Part shown: piece by piece, positions 25,685-34,459 of the stretch
Numbering within the stretch: position 1 is the stretch's first letter
Layout: every line of letters begins with the position of its first letter
DNA from: CAZLWA01 sp964563165
GTDB lineage: Bacteria; CLD3; SB21
Length of the DNA: 64,000 nucleotides
Reading direction: 5' to 3'
Assembly (NCBI GenBank): GCA_964563165.1
Contig: CAZLWA010000072.1
Coordinates: 62,001 to 126,000, forward strand
Position numbers and translations under genes: made by a program
Notes under the pieces: generated by a model
Told to the model about the DNA's origin: nothing
Databases searched by the model: none
The model's input: the letters and a program-made list of their open reading frames with translations, nothing else

Positions 25685-26617
25685 ATGAAAGATAAAAAAT
25701 TCAGACTGCTCTATTTTCCCGAACATCAGTCGGAAATGCGTGAAATCATGGTTTCGCGTAATCGTTTGTTGGTGATGGGAATTTCGTTGATTTGTTTTTT
25801 GTTTATTACCATGACCGGTCTGGGTATTCTTTTTTCTACGTATACCGGCGACGAACGGCTCGTCGCGCTCAATGGGGAAAATCAAATTCTGAAAAACGAA
25901 ATTTCCGAAATGAATGACCGTATGGCAGGCGTCAGCCAGGAAATCGAAAAAATCCGGGCGAAAGACAGCGAACTTCGATTGGTCTCGAATCTGCCGGATG
26001 TCGAAGAGATGCTGAGGGACGCCGGTATCGGCGGAAGCGATTTTCAAATTGAATACAATCCGGATCTGATTTCCGGCGAAGCAGATGAGCTCATTCAGAA
26101 AAATTTGGCGAATTTGGAGAAATTAGAAACCAGTATGAGGCTGGAGACTCAAAGTTACGCCGAGTTGCAAAATCAGATCAACACCAATCTCAATCGTCTG
26201 TCTTATATTCCATCCATTTGCCCTTTGAAAACCGGACGCGTAACCGATCGTTTCGGCGCGCGCCAGGCCTTTCGCTCGTGGAAGGCGCATACAGGTTTGG
26301 ACGTCGCCGCACGATGGGGCACTCCGGTTTACGTCACCGCCAACGGTGTCGTGGAATCGGTCACCTGGCGCAGCGGCTATGGCAAGTCTGTTATCGTGGA
26401 TCACGGAGGCGGGATTAAGACGCTGTACGGACATTTGTCCGCCTATAAGGTACGCACCGGTCAAAAAGTGAAGCGCAACGACAAAATTGCTGAGGTTGGC
26501 AGTACGGGACTGTCCACCGGGCCGCATTTGCACTATGAAGTGCGCGTGAATGAGATCTGTCAGAATCCGGAATTATACATTTTCTTCGATATGGTCAATT
26601 ATCTCGAAGTGAAATAG
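25685..26617 (+). CDS. M23-family murein endopeptidase (MepM/NlpD-like), membrane anchored
   Basis: A 310-residue cell-wall hydrolase. One N-terminal membrane helix (residues ~30-52) is followed by a coiled coil (~60-175, VALNGENQILKNEISEMNDRM) and a LytM/M23 domain. Zinc ligands are intact: His202 and Asp206 in HTGLD, and His281 and His283 in HLHYE. It should cleave peptide cross-links or stem peptides in peptidoglycan on the periplasmic side. The coiled-coil-plus-M23 layout is like EnvC/MepM partners of divisome or elongation factors. ATG 25685 follows GAGGA; the upstream in-frame start at 25640 would add a cysteine-rich leader without family support. Confidence 0.92.
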   Translation: MKDKKFRLLYFPEHQSEMREIMVSRNRLLVMGISLICFLFITMTGLGILFSTYTGDERLVALNGENQILKNEISEMNDRMAGVSQEIEKIRAKDSELRLVSNLPDVEEMLRDAGIGGSDFQIEYNPDLISGEADELIQKNLANLEKLETSMRLETQSYAELQNQINTNLNRLSYIPSICPLKTGRVTDRFGARQAFRSWKAHTGLDVAARWGTPVYVTANGVVESVTWRSGYGKSVIVDHGGGIKTLYGHLSAYKVRTGQKVKRNDKIAEVGSTGLSTGPHLHYEVRVNEICQNPELYIFFDMVNYLEVK

Positions 26618-26633
26618 AATATATCAAATTGAC

Positions 26634-26661
26634 TTGACTATGACGGCAAATTGAGTAATTT
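26634..26661 (+). promoter_or_regulatory. promoter of the desaturase gene
   Basis: TTGACT (26634-26639), 16 bases, TAATTT (26656-26661), about 65 bases before the ATG at 26727. An overlapping TTGACT at 26629 is also present. Confidence 0.55.
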
Positions 26662-26726
26662 GGTCTCATGAACAAGGATTCGGTTTTTCACGAAATATTA
26701 AACGTTTTTACAACAAAGGAACTGAT

Positions 26727-27479
26727 ATGATTTGGAGTTTTCTCACCGAGCACTGGTGGCTGCCGTTTTTGGTTGCAGTTTTATTCGGGCATGTGACCAC
26801 CGTTTGTGTAACTTTGTATCTTCACCGGGATCAGACGCACGGAGGACTCATGATCAAAGCCCCGGCAAGCATTTTCATGCGGTTTTGGATTTGGCTGAGT
26901 ACGGGCATCAATACGCGTGAATGGGTGGCGTGCCACCGCAAGCATCATGCATTTGCGGATGAAGCCGACGATCCGCATAGCCCCGTTAACCACGGCATTC
27001 TCGGAATTATTATCAAAGGCGTCTACTACTATCGCCAGACGACGAAAAATTTTTCCGTGATCGAAACCTACGGCAAGGGCACGGTCAACGATTGGCTGGA
27101 AAAATATTTTTTCACGAAATTGCAATACCTGGGCGTCGTGTTACTGCTGGCGGTGGATATTCTTCTATTTAACGTGGCTTACGGACTCGGGGTCTGGATT
27201 ATTCAGGTCGGCTGGATTCCGTTTTGGGCGGCGGGCATAGTCAATGGAGTCGGACATTATTTCGGATACCGTAATTTTGACGTTAATGATGAAAGCCGTA
27301 ATATCATGCCTATCGGCATCATTATGGGAGGCGAGGAACTGCATAATAACCACCACAAACATCCTTCGGCGAGCAAATTTTCAGAACGCTGGTTCGAATT
27401 TGACATTGGCTGGATGTATATCCGAATCCTTATGTTTTTGCGCTTGGCCAAAGTCAAATTTTCCGACTTATCTAAGTGA
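26727..27479 (+). CDS. acyl-lipid/acyl-CoA fatty acid desaturase
   Basis: A 250-residue integral-membrane di-iron desaturase, of the compact bacterial size. The three histidine boxes are HRDQTHGG (residues 33-40), HRKHHAF (near 70) and HNNHH (near 210), separated by two pairs of membrane helices. It introduces a double bond into membrane fatty acids, most likely delta-9, and needs oxygen and an electron donor; none is encoded next to it. AAGGAA precedes the ATG. It has its own promoter and a strong terminator, so it is a single-gene unit. Its presence implies at least occasional exposure to oxygen. Confidence 0.93.
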   Translation: MIWSFLTEHWWLPFLVAVLFGHVTTVCVTLYLHRDQTHGGLMIKAPASIFMRFWIWLSTGINTREWVACHRKHHAFADEADDPHSPVNHGILGIIIKGVYYYRQTTKNFSVIETYGKGTVNDWLEKYFFTKLQYLGVVLLLAVDILLFNVAYGLGVWIIQVGWIPFWAAGIVNGVGHYFGYRNFDVNDESRNIMPIGIIMGGEELHNNHHKHPSASKFSERWFEFDIGWMYIRILMFLRLAKVKFSDLSK

Positions 27480-27540
27480 TATGAGTGAAAAGAACCCGTG
27501 GTGCGCTTTTTGGCGTGCACGGCATAACAAACAACCTGTA

Positions 27541-27575
27541 AACCCCGTTCACAAAAGAGCGAACGGGGTTTTTTT
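27541..27575 (+). terminator. rho-independent terminator of the desaturase gene
   Basis: AACCCCGTTC (27541-27550) pairs perfectly with GAACGGGGTT (27561-27570) over 10 bp, followed by a T-run. Confidence 0.92.
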
Positions 27576-27618
27576 ATGAATTTTTTCGAAAATACTTGAA
27601 ATTTATGCCGCCGTACGC

Positions 27619-27647
27619 TTGACTTTCCATAACGCATTCCGTACCTT
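27619..27647 (+). promoter_or_regulatory. candidate promoter of the OppF-type gene
   Basis: TTGACT (27619-27624), 17 bases, TACCTT (27642-27647), about 40 bases before the ATG at 27686. Confidence 0.55.
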
Positions 27648-27685
27648 ACTTTAGTATTTTTTCGCTTCCATGGTTTTCAACCATC

Positions 27686-28669
27686 ATGACGCCGTTGGAC
27701 CAATCACTGATTCGAGCAGAAAATCTCAAAAAATTTTATTCGCCTTCCAAAAGAGTTTTTCAAAGAAGAGTACCCGAAGTCAGGGCGGTGGACGGCGTCT
27801 CGTTTGAAATAAAGAGATCGGAGACCCTCGGGCTTGTCGGTGAATCGGGCTGCGGCAAAAGCACAACGGGACGGTGCCTCATCAGACTGGTGGAACCGAC
27901 GGACGGAAAAATTTACTATCAAAATACGGATGTGACGTCGTTGAACTCCGCCCGGCTTCGGGCGTACCGCCGTCAGTTGCAAATAATTTTTCAGGATCCA
28001 TTCAGTTCTTTAAACCCGCGCTTGACCGTCGACACCATGTTGCGGGAAATCCTGAAGATCCACCGTCTTGCGGAAGGCACTGCGGCTTCGTCGCGCGCGT
28101 TGCAACTGATGGAGATGGTCGATCTGCCGGCAGAGGCGCTCCATAAATTTCCGCATGAATTTTCGGGCGGTCAGCGCCAACGTATCGGTATCGCACGCGC
28201 GCTGGCGGTCGAACCGAAGTTCATCGTCTGCGACGAGCCGGTTTCGGCGCTGGACGTTTCGATCCAGGCGCAAATTGTCAATCTTTTGAACGACCTGCAA
28301 AAAAACTTGTCGTTGACGTACTTATTTATCGCCCACGACTTGGCGATTGTCCGTCATATCTCGGATCGCGTGGCGGTGATGTATTTGGGCAAAATTGTCG
28401 AGAGTGCGGAAACCGAGGAACTGTATCACCATCCGCAGCATCCGTATACGCACATGCTTTTTGCGGCGACGCCGGTTCCTGATCCGGATTCAAAAAAAAT
28501 TCGGGCCGTTCCCGCCGGCGAAATTCCCGGTGCGCCATTGGCGCAGTCAGGGTGTTCTTTCCATCCGCGATGCGCTTACGTGAAGTCCGAATGCCGGGAG
28601 ATCGAACCGGAGCTAAAAGAAGTCAAGGGGAATCACTTTGTAAGTTGTCATTTTCCGTTAGGCTATTGA
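27686..28669 (+). CDS. oligopeptide/dipeptide ABC transporter ATP-binding protein (OppF/DppF type)
   Basis: A 327-residue ABC ATPase. Walker A is GESGCGKST (near residue 55), the signature FSGGQRQRIGIARAL, Walker B FIVCDEPVSALD, and the switch histidine is in FIAHDLAIVRH. The C-terminal oligo_HPY domain with CSFHPRCAYVKSEC is specific to Opp/Dpp ATPases. These work as pairs (OppD-OppF) with two permeases and a binding protein for peptide uptake, yet none of the partners lies here, so they must be elsewhere or the gene is an orphan. It appears to be transcribed alone. Confidence 0.93.
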   Translation: MTPLDQSLIRAENLKKFYSPSKRVFQRRVPEVRAVDGVSFEIKRSETLGLVGESGCGKSTTGRCLIRLVEPTDGKIYYQNTDVTSLNSARLRAYRRQLQIIFQDPFSSLNPRLTVDTMLREILKIHRLAEGTAASSRALQLMEMVDLPAEALHKFPHEFSGGQRQRIGIARALAVEPKFIVCDEPVSALDVSIQAQIVNLLNDLQKNLSLTYLFIAHDLAIVRHISDRVAVMYLGKIVESAETEELYHHPQHPYTHMLFAATPVPDPDSKKIRAVPAGEIPGAPLAQSGCSFHPRCAYVKSECREIEPELKEVKGNHFVSCHFPLGY

Positions 28670-28744
28670 AACCCATAACCGCAGAGGCACGAGGAAACGA
28701 TGCGGGTGCCTTTGAAAAAAATCAAATATTCATGAGGTCATACA

Positions 28745-29110
28745 ATGGATGAAAAGAAAATTAATTTTATGGAGCAAGATGTGGATGACGTCACGATCAT
28801 GCACGTAAAAGACAAGCACCTGGACAGCCGGTTATCGTCTCTGTATAAGCAAGAGTTTGTTGCGATGAAAGATGAAGGCACGACGCAGGTCGTCGTGGAC
28901 CTGACTGAAGTGGATTTCATCGACAGTTCCGGGCTGGGCGCGTTGCTGCTCGGGCGGCGGCTGTTCACCGCGGACGAGGGCGATTTGCGCATTATCGGCG
29001 CGCATGAAAAAGTGCTGCACATGTTCAAAATCGCCAAACTTGACCGCGTGTTCGAATTTTTTGACACCCAGGACGCGGCCGTGAAAAGTTTCGGAGAATT
29101 AGAAGGATAG
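28745..29110 (+). CDS. STAS-domain protein (anti-sigma factor antagonist-like)
   Basis: A 121-residue single STAS domain. VVVDLTEVDFIDSSGLGALLLGRRL carries the serine-bearing loop (DSSG) that is phosphorylated in SpoIIAA/RsbV-type antagonists. Such proteins release an anti-sigma kinase or switch a partner in response to phosphorylation. No HATPase kinase or PP2C phosphatase is adjacent. GAGG lies 7 bases before the ATG. Two Roadblock/LC7 proteins follow directly, suggesting a small signalling or polarity cluster. Confidence 0.9.
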   Translation: MDEKKINFMEQDVDDVTIMHVKDKHLDSRLSSLYKQEFVAMKDEGTTQVVVDLTEVDFIDSSGLGALLLGRRLFTADEGDLRIIGAHEKVLHMFKIAKLDRVFEFFDTQDAAVKSFGELEG

Positions 29111-29206
29111 CTTTCGGCGTTGACTTTATTTTTTTATTTCTGTAAGTTGCTTCGCTTAAAACCATTCGACGGGATTTTTCAATTAACCTCATCTGACGGG
29201 GGCTTC

Positions 29207-29557
29207 ATGGAAGAAATTCTCAAGCGGTTACGAAACGACACACCCGGCGTGAGCGCGGTGGCCTTGGTGAGCAATGACGGATTGATCATCTCGTCACTGC
29301 TGCCCGATACGATAGAGGCGGAGCGCGTTGCCGCGATTTCTGCGGCGCTGCTTAATCAGGGCGAGTCCAGTTCCGAAGATGCGATGCTGGGCGAGATGTC
29401 GCAAATTACGATTCGCGGAAAAGAAGGATTCATTGTCATTTCGCGTGCGGGCAAGGAAACCCTGTTGACTGTTTTTACTACGACCAGCGCAAAGCTGGGG
29501 TTGGTATTGTTCGATATCAGCTGCGTGTTGAAAGAATTAAAATCCCATGTGAATTAA
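29207..29557 (+). CDS. Roadblock/LC7-domain protein (MglB-like)
   Basis: A 116-residue Roadblock/LC7 fold: EEILKRLRNDTPGVSAVALVSNDGLIISSLLP, then IRGKEGFIVISRAGKETLLTVFTTTSAKLGLVLFDI. This is the dimeric scaffold family that includes MglB, the GAP of the MglA polarity GTPase. No Ras-like GTPase is encoded in the window. The ATG at 29207 has GGGGG ahead of it; an upstream in-frame start at 29120 would add a hydrophobic stretch foreign to the family. It is one base short of touching the next gene, so the two are co-transcribed. Confidence 0.85.
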   Translation: MEEILKRLRNDTPGVSAVALVSNDGLIISSLLPDTIEAERVAAISAALLNQGESSSEDAMLGEMSQITIRGKEGFIVISRAGKETLLTVFTTTSAKLGLVLFDISCVLKELKSHVN

Positions 29558-29558
29558 C

Positions 29559-29969
29559 ATGCATTTATCACATCACAAATATTTTGAGCAGATTATTGCG
29601 AAGGTTACCGCCATAGCGGCGGACAGCACAGTGGCAGTGGTTTCGACAGACGGCATGGTCCTAAATTCGAACGTTGCGGACGCCACGCTGGAGGCGCAAT
29701 TGTCCTCATTTGCGTCCGTGTATTTGGATTATGGAAAGAAGATGGTCGCCATACCTCCCGATCCGAACCGGGACGTCGCCCGCGATGCCGTTCAAACCAT
29801 GGTGACCGTCGGTGCGCAAAGGTTCATTATGATAACGCAATTGGTGGCGGACGCGATGCTGATCATCGTCGGGGAGGATAAAACAAAGATCAATGCCATG
29901 CTGAAAATATCATTGGAAGAAATTGATCATGCCAATGCGATGATCTTGGAAAAAGAGATTCTCTTTTGA
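29559..29969 (+). CDS. second Roadblock/LC7-like protein
   Basis: A 136-residue protein with the same general fold as its neighbour: FEQIIAKVTAIAADSTVAVVSTDGMVLNSNVA, then VTVGAQRFIMITQLVADAMLIIVGEDKTKINAMLKISLEEI. Sequence likeness to the first copy is low, so it may form a hetero-oligomer with it. It starts one base after the preceding stop. A scaffold or regulator role with a small GTPase located elsewhere is inferred from the family. Confidence 0.7.
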   Translation: MHLSHHKYFEQIIAKVTAIAADSTVAVVSTDGMVLNSNVADATLEAQLSSFASVYLDYGKKMVAIPPDPNRDVARDAVQTMVTVGAQRFIMITQLVADAMLIIVGEDKTKINAMLKISLEEIDHANAMILEKEILF

Positions 29970-30025
29970 AAGCTTGATTTAGCCGCACGAATACTCATCC
30001 GTTCATTATTAATCCGTAAACGTAC

Positions 30026-31378
30026 ATGAAACACTATCAAAGTATTTTAGAAGTTATTGGGCGTACCCCGCTGGTCAAGCTCAATCGCATCGGCGCCAAC
30101 CTGCAGTGCAACCTGTATGCTAAATGCGAGTTTCTCAATCCCGGCGGTTCGTTGAAAGACCGAATCGGTAAAGAGATGGTGGAGGCGGCGCAAAGAGAAG
30201 GACGTATCAAGCCCGGCGAAACGCTGATCGAACCGACAAGCGGGAATACGGGAATCGGCATTGCGCTCGCCGGAGCCGTATACGGGTATCGCGTGATCAT
30301 TACGATGCCGGAAAAAATGAGCAGGGAAAAGCAGGTTGTGCTCGAAGCACTCGGTGCGGAAATTATCCGGACGCCCACGGAAGCGGCGTACGATTCTCCG
30401 GAAAGTCATATCAGTGTAGCCAAACGCCTCCAATCCGAATTGCCCAACGCCCATATTCTCGACCAGTATTCGAATCCGAACAACCCTCTGGTGCATTATA
30501 ATGAGACCGCAAAAGAAATTCTGGATGATCTCGACGGCAAGGTGGATATGATTGTGATGAGCGCCGGAACGGGAGGTTCCATCACCGGCGTGGCGAAGCG
30601 TATTAAAGAAGCCAACCCAAGCTGTATCATCGTGGGAGCGGATCCGGTTGGCTCGATCCTCGGAGGAGGAACCGAAGTCTCTACGTATAAAGTGGAAGGT
30701 ATCGGCTACGATTTCATTCCGAAAGTTTTAGATCCGGCTGCGGTGGATATGTGGGTAAAAACGGAAGATCAATCGTCGTTTCTGCTGGCGCGGCGTCTTA
30801 TCCGGGAAGAAGGATTGCTCGTTGGCGGTTCAAGCGGAGCGACGTTGTTTGCGGCTTTACAGAAAGCGCCCGCACTCAAAGCAGGGCAAAACTGCGTCGT
30901 GGTTCTGCCGGACGGCGTTCGCAATTATATGACCAAATTTGTTGATGACCAATGGATGCGCACGAACGGATTTTTTGAAACGAAACCGATTCACGGCCTG
31001 GTGAAGGATATTCTCTCCAAGGATTCGACGCGTCCGAAAGTCGTTTGCGCCGATGATATGCAGAACGTCCAGCAAGTCATTGCCATCATGCGTGAGAAGG
31101 GCATTTCACAGCTGCCCGTCACTTCCGGCGGCGTGCTCATCGGCATTGTTTCCGAAGCGGATCTGATGGAATTCATCGGTTCGGGCGCCGGTTACGCGCA
31201 CGCGCTCGTTTCGAAATGTATGAATCGCCAGGTCGCGGTAGTCGGTTTTAATACGCCGATTTCAACTTTGCAGGAAACGCTGCGAAAGAGCCAGGCCGTA
31301 GTGGTCGTCGACGATCATCGTAAACCGGCGAGCATCATGACGCGGATCGATTTGCTCGATTATCTGGCGTCGAAATGA
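30026..31378 (+). CDS. cystathionine beta-synthase
   Basis: A 450-residue PLP enzyme. The PLP lysine is Lys44 (GGSLKDRIG), the substrate loop EPTSGNTGIGIALAG, the phosphate loop SAGTGGSITGVAKRI and GGSSGATLFAA. After residue ~330 a pair of CBS domains follows (ISQLPVTSGGVLIGIVSEADLMEFI; VVVVDDHRKPASIMTRIDLLDYL), which in the family bind adenosyl ligands for regulation. There is no haem-binding N-terminal extension. It condenses serine with homocysteine, or uses the reverse or H2S-forming reactions; O-acetylserine-dependent activity is a possible alternative. The next gene is the matching gamma-elimination enzyme, which together make a transsulfuration pathway. Confidence 0.93.
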   Translation: MKHYQSILEVIGRTPLVKLNRIGANLQCNLYAKCEFLNPGGSLKDRIGKEMVEAAQREGRIKPGETLIEPTSGNTGIGIALAGAVYGYRVIITMPEKMSREKQVVLEALGAEIIRTPTEAAYDSPESHISVAKRLQSELPNAHILDQYSNPNNPLVHYNETAKEILDDLDGKVDMIVMSAGTGGSITGVAKRIKEANPSCIIVGADPVGSILGGGTEVSTYKVEGIGYDFIPKVLDPAAVDMWVKTEDQSSFLLARRLIREEGLLVGGSSGATLFAALQKAPALKAGQNCVVVLPDGVRNYMTKFVDDQWMRTNGFFETKPIHGLVKDILSKDSTRPKVVCADDMQNVQQVIAIMREKGISQLPVTSGGVLIGIVSEADLMEFIGSGAGYAHALVSKCMNRQVAVVGFNTPISTLQETLRKSQAVVVVDDHRKPASIMTRIDLLDYLASK

Positions 31379-31502
31379 AAATTAAGAATTTGCGCCAGAG
31401 GCGCATCAGCCATTGGCTGAAAGAATTGGAATTTGTTTTGGACCCGGACGTTGTAATTTTGGAATTTCGGTTGCAAAAATTGAACTAAGAAAAGGATAAG
31501 CA

Positions 31503-32642
31503 ATGGGTTTTTCTACGGATGCGATTCATGCGGGGCAAATTCCCGATCCGACCACGGGCTCGGTGATCATGCCCATTTATCAGACCTCGACGTATGCTCA
31601 GGAAGAATTGGGCGTAAGCAAAGGCTTTGACTACGGGCGCACGATCAACCCGACCCGGCTGGCGTTGGAAGCGAATATCGCCGCATTGGAGAAAGGAAAA
31701 TCCGGATTTGCTTTTGCGAGCGGCATGGCGGCGATCACCAATATTGCGGCTTTGCTCAATGCGGGCGACCACGTTATCTGTTCAGATAATGTGTACGGCG
31801 GCACGTTTCGTTTTTTTGATAAGATCATGAAACGGTTCGGATTGAATTTTTCCTGGGTCGACACCTCGGATATTGAAAATATAAAATCGGCAAAAACGCC
31901 CTTGACAAAAATGATCTTCGTAGAATCGCCGACCAATCCGATGCTGACGTTGACCGACCTTTCGGCCGTGGCGGAATATGCAAAACAGAATAAATTAATT
32001 TCAGTGGTGGACAATACGTTCATGAGCCCGTATTTCCAGCGTCCGTTGGAATTTGGAATTGATATTGTCTTGCACAGTACGACCAAATATATCAACGGTC
32101 ACAGCGACATGATCGGCGGGATCGTCGTTACGCGTCGTGAGGATATTGCCGAAAGACTGAAGTTCTTACAGAATGCGATCGGCGCCGTGCCGTCGCCCTT
32201 TGACTGCTGGCTCGTGTTGCGCTCGACGAAAACGCTTGCCCTGAGGATGAAACAGCACAATGAAAACGCCCTTGCCATGGCGAAATTTTTAAGCGGACAA
32301 CCTAAAGTGAAAAAAATATATTATCCCGGATTGCCTTCGCATCCGCAGCATGCCCTGGCGAAAAAACAGATGAGCGGATTCGGCGGCATGATTTCGATCG
32401 AATTAGGCTCTCTGGAGAACGGTAAGAATTTGTTACGCCACGTCCATATTTTTGCGTTAGCCGAAAGTCTTGGCGGTGTGGAGAGTTTGATCTGTCATCC
32501 GGCGAGTATGACTCACGCGTCGGTCCCTCCGGAAGACCGTGCGAAATTGAATTTGACGGACGGACTCGTCCGGTTATCGGTGGGCTGTGAAGATTCGGAG
32601 GATTTGATCAGCGATATTAAGTCGGCGTTAGAACACGTTTAG
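31503..32642 (+). CDS. cystathionine gamma-lyase / gamma-synthase family PLP enzyme
   Basis: A 379-residue Cys/Met-metabolism PLP enzyme. The PLP lysine is Lys196 in LHSTTKYINGHSD, preceded by FVESPTNPMLTLTDL and VVDNTFMSPYFQRPLEFG; GFDYGRTINPTR is the tyrosine-arginine phosphate-binding block. ESLICHPASMTHASVPPEDRAKL closes the family core. With cystathionine beta-synthase upstream it most likely cleaves cystathionine to cysteine, completing reverse transsulfuration. Gamma-synthase activity cannot be excluded by sequence. AAGGA lies upstream of the ATG. The 124-bp gap from the cbs gene holds two small hairpins but no terminator. Confidence 0.92.
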   Translation: MGFSTDAIHAGQIPDPTTGSVIMPIYQTSTYAQEELGVSKGFDYGRTINPTRLALEANIAALEKGKSGFAFASGMAAITNIAALLNAGDHVICSDNVYGGTFRFFDKIMKRFGLNFSWVDTSDIENIKSAKTPLTKMIFVESPTNPMLTLTDLSAVAEYAKQNKLISVVDNTFMSPYFQRPLEFGIDIVLHSTTKYINGHSDMIGGIVVTRREDIAERLKFLQNAIGAVPSPFDCWLVLRSTKTLALRMKQHNENALAMAKFLSGQPKVKKIYYPGLPSHPQHALAKKQMSGFGGMISIELGSLENGKNLLRHVHIFALAESLGGVESLICHPASMTHASVPPEDRAKLNLTDGLVRLSVGCEDSEDLISDIKSALEHV

Positions 32643-32717
32643 ATTTTCCATTTTCGATGGACGATTGATGACCGAGAAAACATCGAGTGAATAATCATCC
32701 ATCATCAATTATTGAAT

Positions 32718-32945
32718 ATGATTCAAATCAACTACGATAAATGCGATCTTTGCGGAGCCTGTGTAGGGGTGTGTCCGTTCGACGCATTGGAATTATCCGA
32801 AGTGCGATTGGACGTTATCCACTCCCGCTGCACGGAATGCAATTTTTGCGTTGAAATTTGTCCGTTCGAGGTCTTGAACAACGACGGCGTTCCCCTTCGC
32901 CCGCGCGCTTCGGAGCGGCTCAAAACCTCTTCCCCGGCGGTGTGA
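32718..32945 (+). CDS. 2[4Fe-4S] ferredoxin
   Basis: A 75-residue protein with two complete cluster motifs, CDLCGACVGVCP (residues 9-20) and CTECNFCVEICP (residues 36-47), each CxxCxxCxxxCP. Such proteins carry low-potential electrons in the cytoplasm or serve as subunits of redox enzymes. A tail of about 25 residues follows the second motif. The stop is 4 bases before the next gene's ATG, coupling it to the prenol-kinase fusion. In some photosynthetic and FCB genomes small ferredoxins accompany reductases of prenyl chains, but no reductase is encoded here. Confidence 0.92.
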   Translation: MIQINYDKCDLCGACVGVCPFDALELSEVRLDVIHSRCTECNFCVEICPFEVLNNDGVPLRPRASERLKTSSPAV

Positions 32946-32949
32946 CCGA

Positions 32950-34452
32950 ATGGCCGATTATTTTACGACTTCTGTTCAAGATTGGCAGTATGGTTTATCG
33001 GCGTTTTTTATTCTTGGAATCTTTCTTGCCGCAGCGGAAGTTACGCGGAAATATTTGGGCTGGTCGGGCGAAGTTACCCGGAAATTAACCCATATCGGAA
33101 CCGGTTCAGTCATTTTTTTTTCTCCTCTGTTCTTATCTTCCAAAATTCCAGCCCTTACTCTGGGTATTTTTTTTACCGTATTCAACCTGATTGCGCTCCG
33201 GCTTCATTGGCTCAAGGGCATTCACGGCACCGCACGCATCAGCTACGGGACCGTGTATTATCCTCTGGCATTTTCACTGCTGATCTTTTTCTGCTGGGAC
33301 CGTGATAAGCCGGCGCTCATGATTGCAATGGCCGTGCTCGCTCTGGGCGATCCGTTCGCGGCCGTGGTAGGCGGAAGATGGAAACATCCGCACCGTTACC
33401 ATTTGTGCGGCGACGGGAAAAGCCTTGAAGGCTCTGTCGGAATGTTCGCAATGTCTTTTCTTGTGGTTGTGGGAAGTTTTTATTATCTTTCTTTTTGGAA
33501 TTTTTTCCCTTGGTCCTTGGAGTGGATTTGGCCGATTTCCGTCGCTGTCGCCATGCTGGCAACGGTTGCGGAGGCGCTTTCATTCAGGGGTTCGGACAAT
33601 CTGACGATTCCGATCTGCATCGCGTTCGTCATTCATGTGATGACGCATTCTGCGGATCCTGCAAAATTAATTTTAGCCGTAGGGGCTTCCGCGCTGATAA
33701 CTGTGGGCTCATTAAGATTCAAATTCTTGAATCCGAGCGGTGCAGCAGGCGCGTTTATTTTGGGTTCGGTCATATTTGGAATCGGAGGCTGGATATGGGC
33801 GGCGCCGATCCTGACGTTTTTCATAACTTCCAGCGTCCTTTCAAAATGGGGAAGCCAAAGAAAACGGGCATTTGATCTTGTTTTCGAAAAGGGGAACACA
33901 CGGGATATCGGACAGGTTATTGGCAACGGAGGTCTCGCAGGCGCCGTGGTTCTGGCTGATTATTTTTTTCCAAACCCGCAGTGGTATCCGGTTTTTTTAG
34001 GAATCGTTGCGGCGGTTACGTGCGACACCTGGGCAACCGAGGTCGGAATTTTTTTTCGGCAGACGCCGCGGAATCCGTTGAATTTTCATGCCATGGAACC
34101 GGGAAGTTCCGGCGGGATGACGCTGTCCGGCACCGTCGGCGGCCTGGCCGGCGCGGGGGCGATCGCGGCCTGTGCGGCAGCGGTGAACCCGGGCTTTTCA
34201 GTAAATATTTTTTGGATTCTTTTTGCGGGCCTTGCCGGAAGCCTTGCAGACAGTGTTCTGGGAGCTACCGTGCAGGCCCAATACCGATGCGACGTTTGCG
34301 GTAAAACGACGGAACAAAAAAAACACTGCGAACAGAAATCTAAACTCATCCGCAGATTTGAATGGGTGGACAATGACCGCGTGAATCTGATTTGCGGCCT
34401 CACCGGTGGATTGACCATTGCCGCCGCGGGTATTTATTTAAAACAACATTGA
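32950..34452 (+). CDS. fusion of a phytol/dolichol kinase-type domain (VTE5-like) and a DUF92 prenyl-phosphate kinase-type domain (VTE6-like)
   Basis: A 500-residue polytopic membrane protein. Residues ~1-235 carry the CTP-dependent prenol kinase pattern: EVTRKLTHIGTGSVIFF, HGTARISYGTVYYPLAF, LALGDPFAAVVGGRWKHP and GDGKSLEGSVGMF. Residues ~240-500 are DUF92/TMEM19: LRFKFLNPSGAAGAFILG, GNTRDIGQVIGNGGLAG, VTCDTWATEVGIFF, EPGSSGGMTLSGTVGGLAGA and the late cysteine pair CDVCGKTTEQKKHC. In plants and cyanobacteria VTE5 phosphorylates phytol and VTE6 phosphorylates phytyl phosphate to the diphosphate. Joined here, both steps of prenol salvage could occur in one protein; the substrate chain is unknown. 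Confidence 0.87.
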   Translation: MADYFTTSVQDWQYGLSAFFILGIFLAAAEVTRKYLGWSGEVTRKLTHIGTGSVIFFSPLFLSSKIPALTLGIFFTVFNLIALRLHWLKGIHGTARISYGTVYYPLAFSLLIFFCWDRDKPALMIAMAVLALGDPFAAVVGGRWKHPHRYHLCGDGKSLEGSVGMFAMSFLVVVGSFYYLSFWNFFPWSLEWIWPISVAVAMLATVAEALSFRGSDNLTIPICIAFVIHVMTHSADPAKLILAVGASALITVGSLRFKFLNPSGAAGAFILGSVIFGIGGWIWAAPILTFFITSSVLSKWGSQRKRAFDLVFEKGNTRDIGQVIGNGGLAGAVVLADYFFPNPQWYPVFLGIVAAVTCDTWATEVGIFFRQTPRNPLNFHAMEPGSSGGMTLSGTVGGLAGAGAIAACAAAVNPGFSVNIFWILFAGLAGSLADSVLGATVQAQYRCDVCGKTTEQKKHCEQKSKLIRRFEWVDNDRVNLICGLTGGLTIAAAGIYLKQH

Positions 34453-34459
34453 GGAACTC

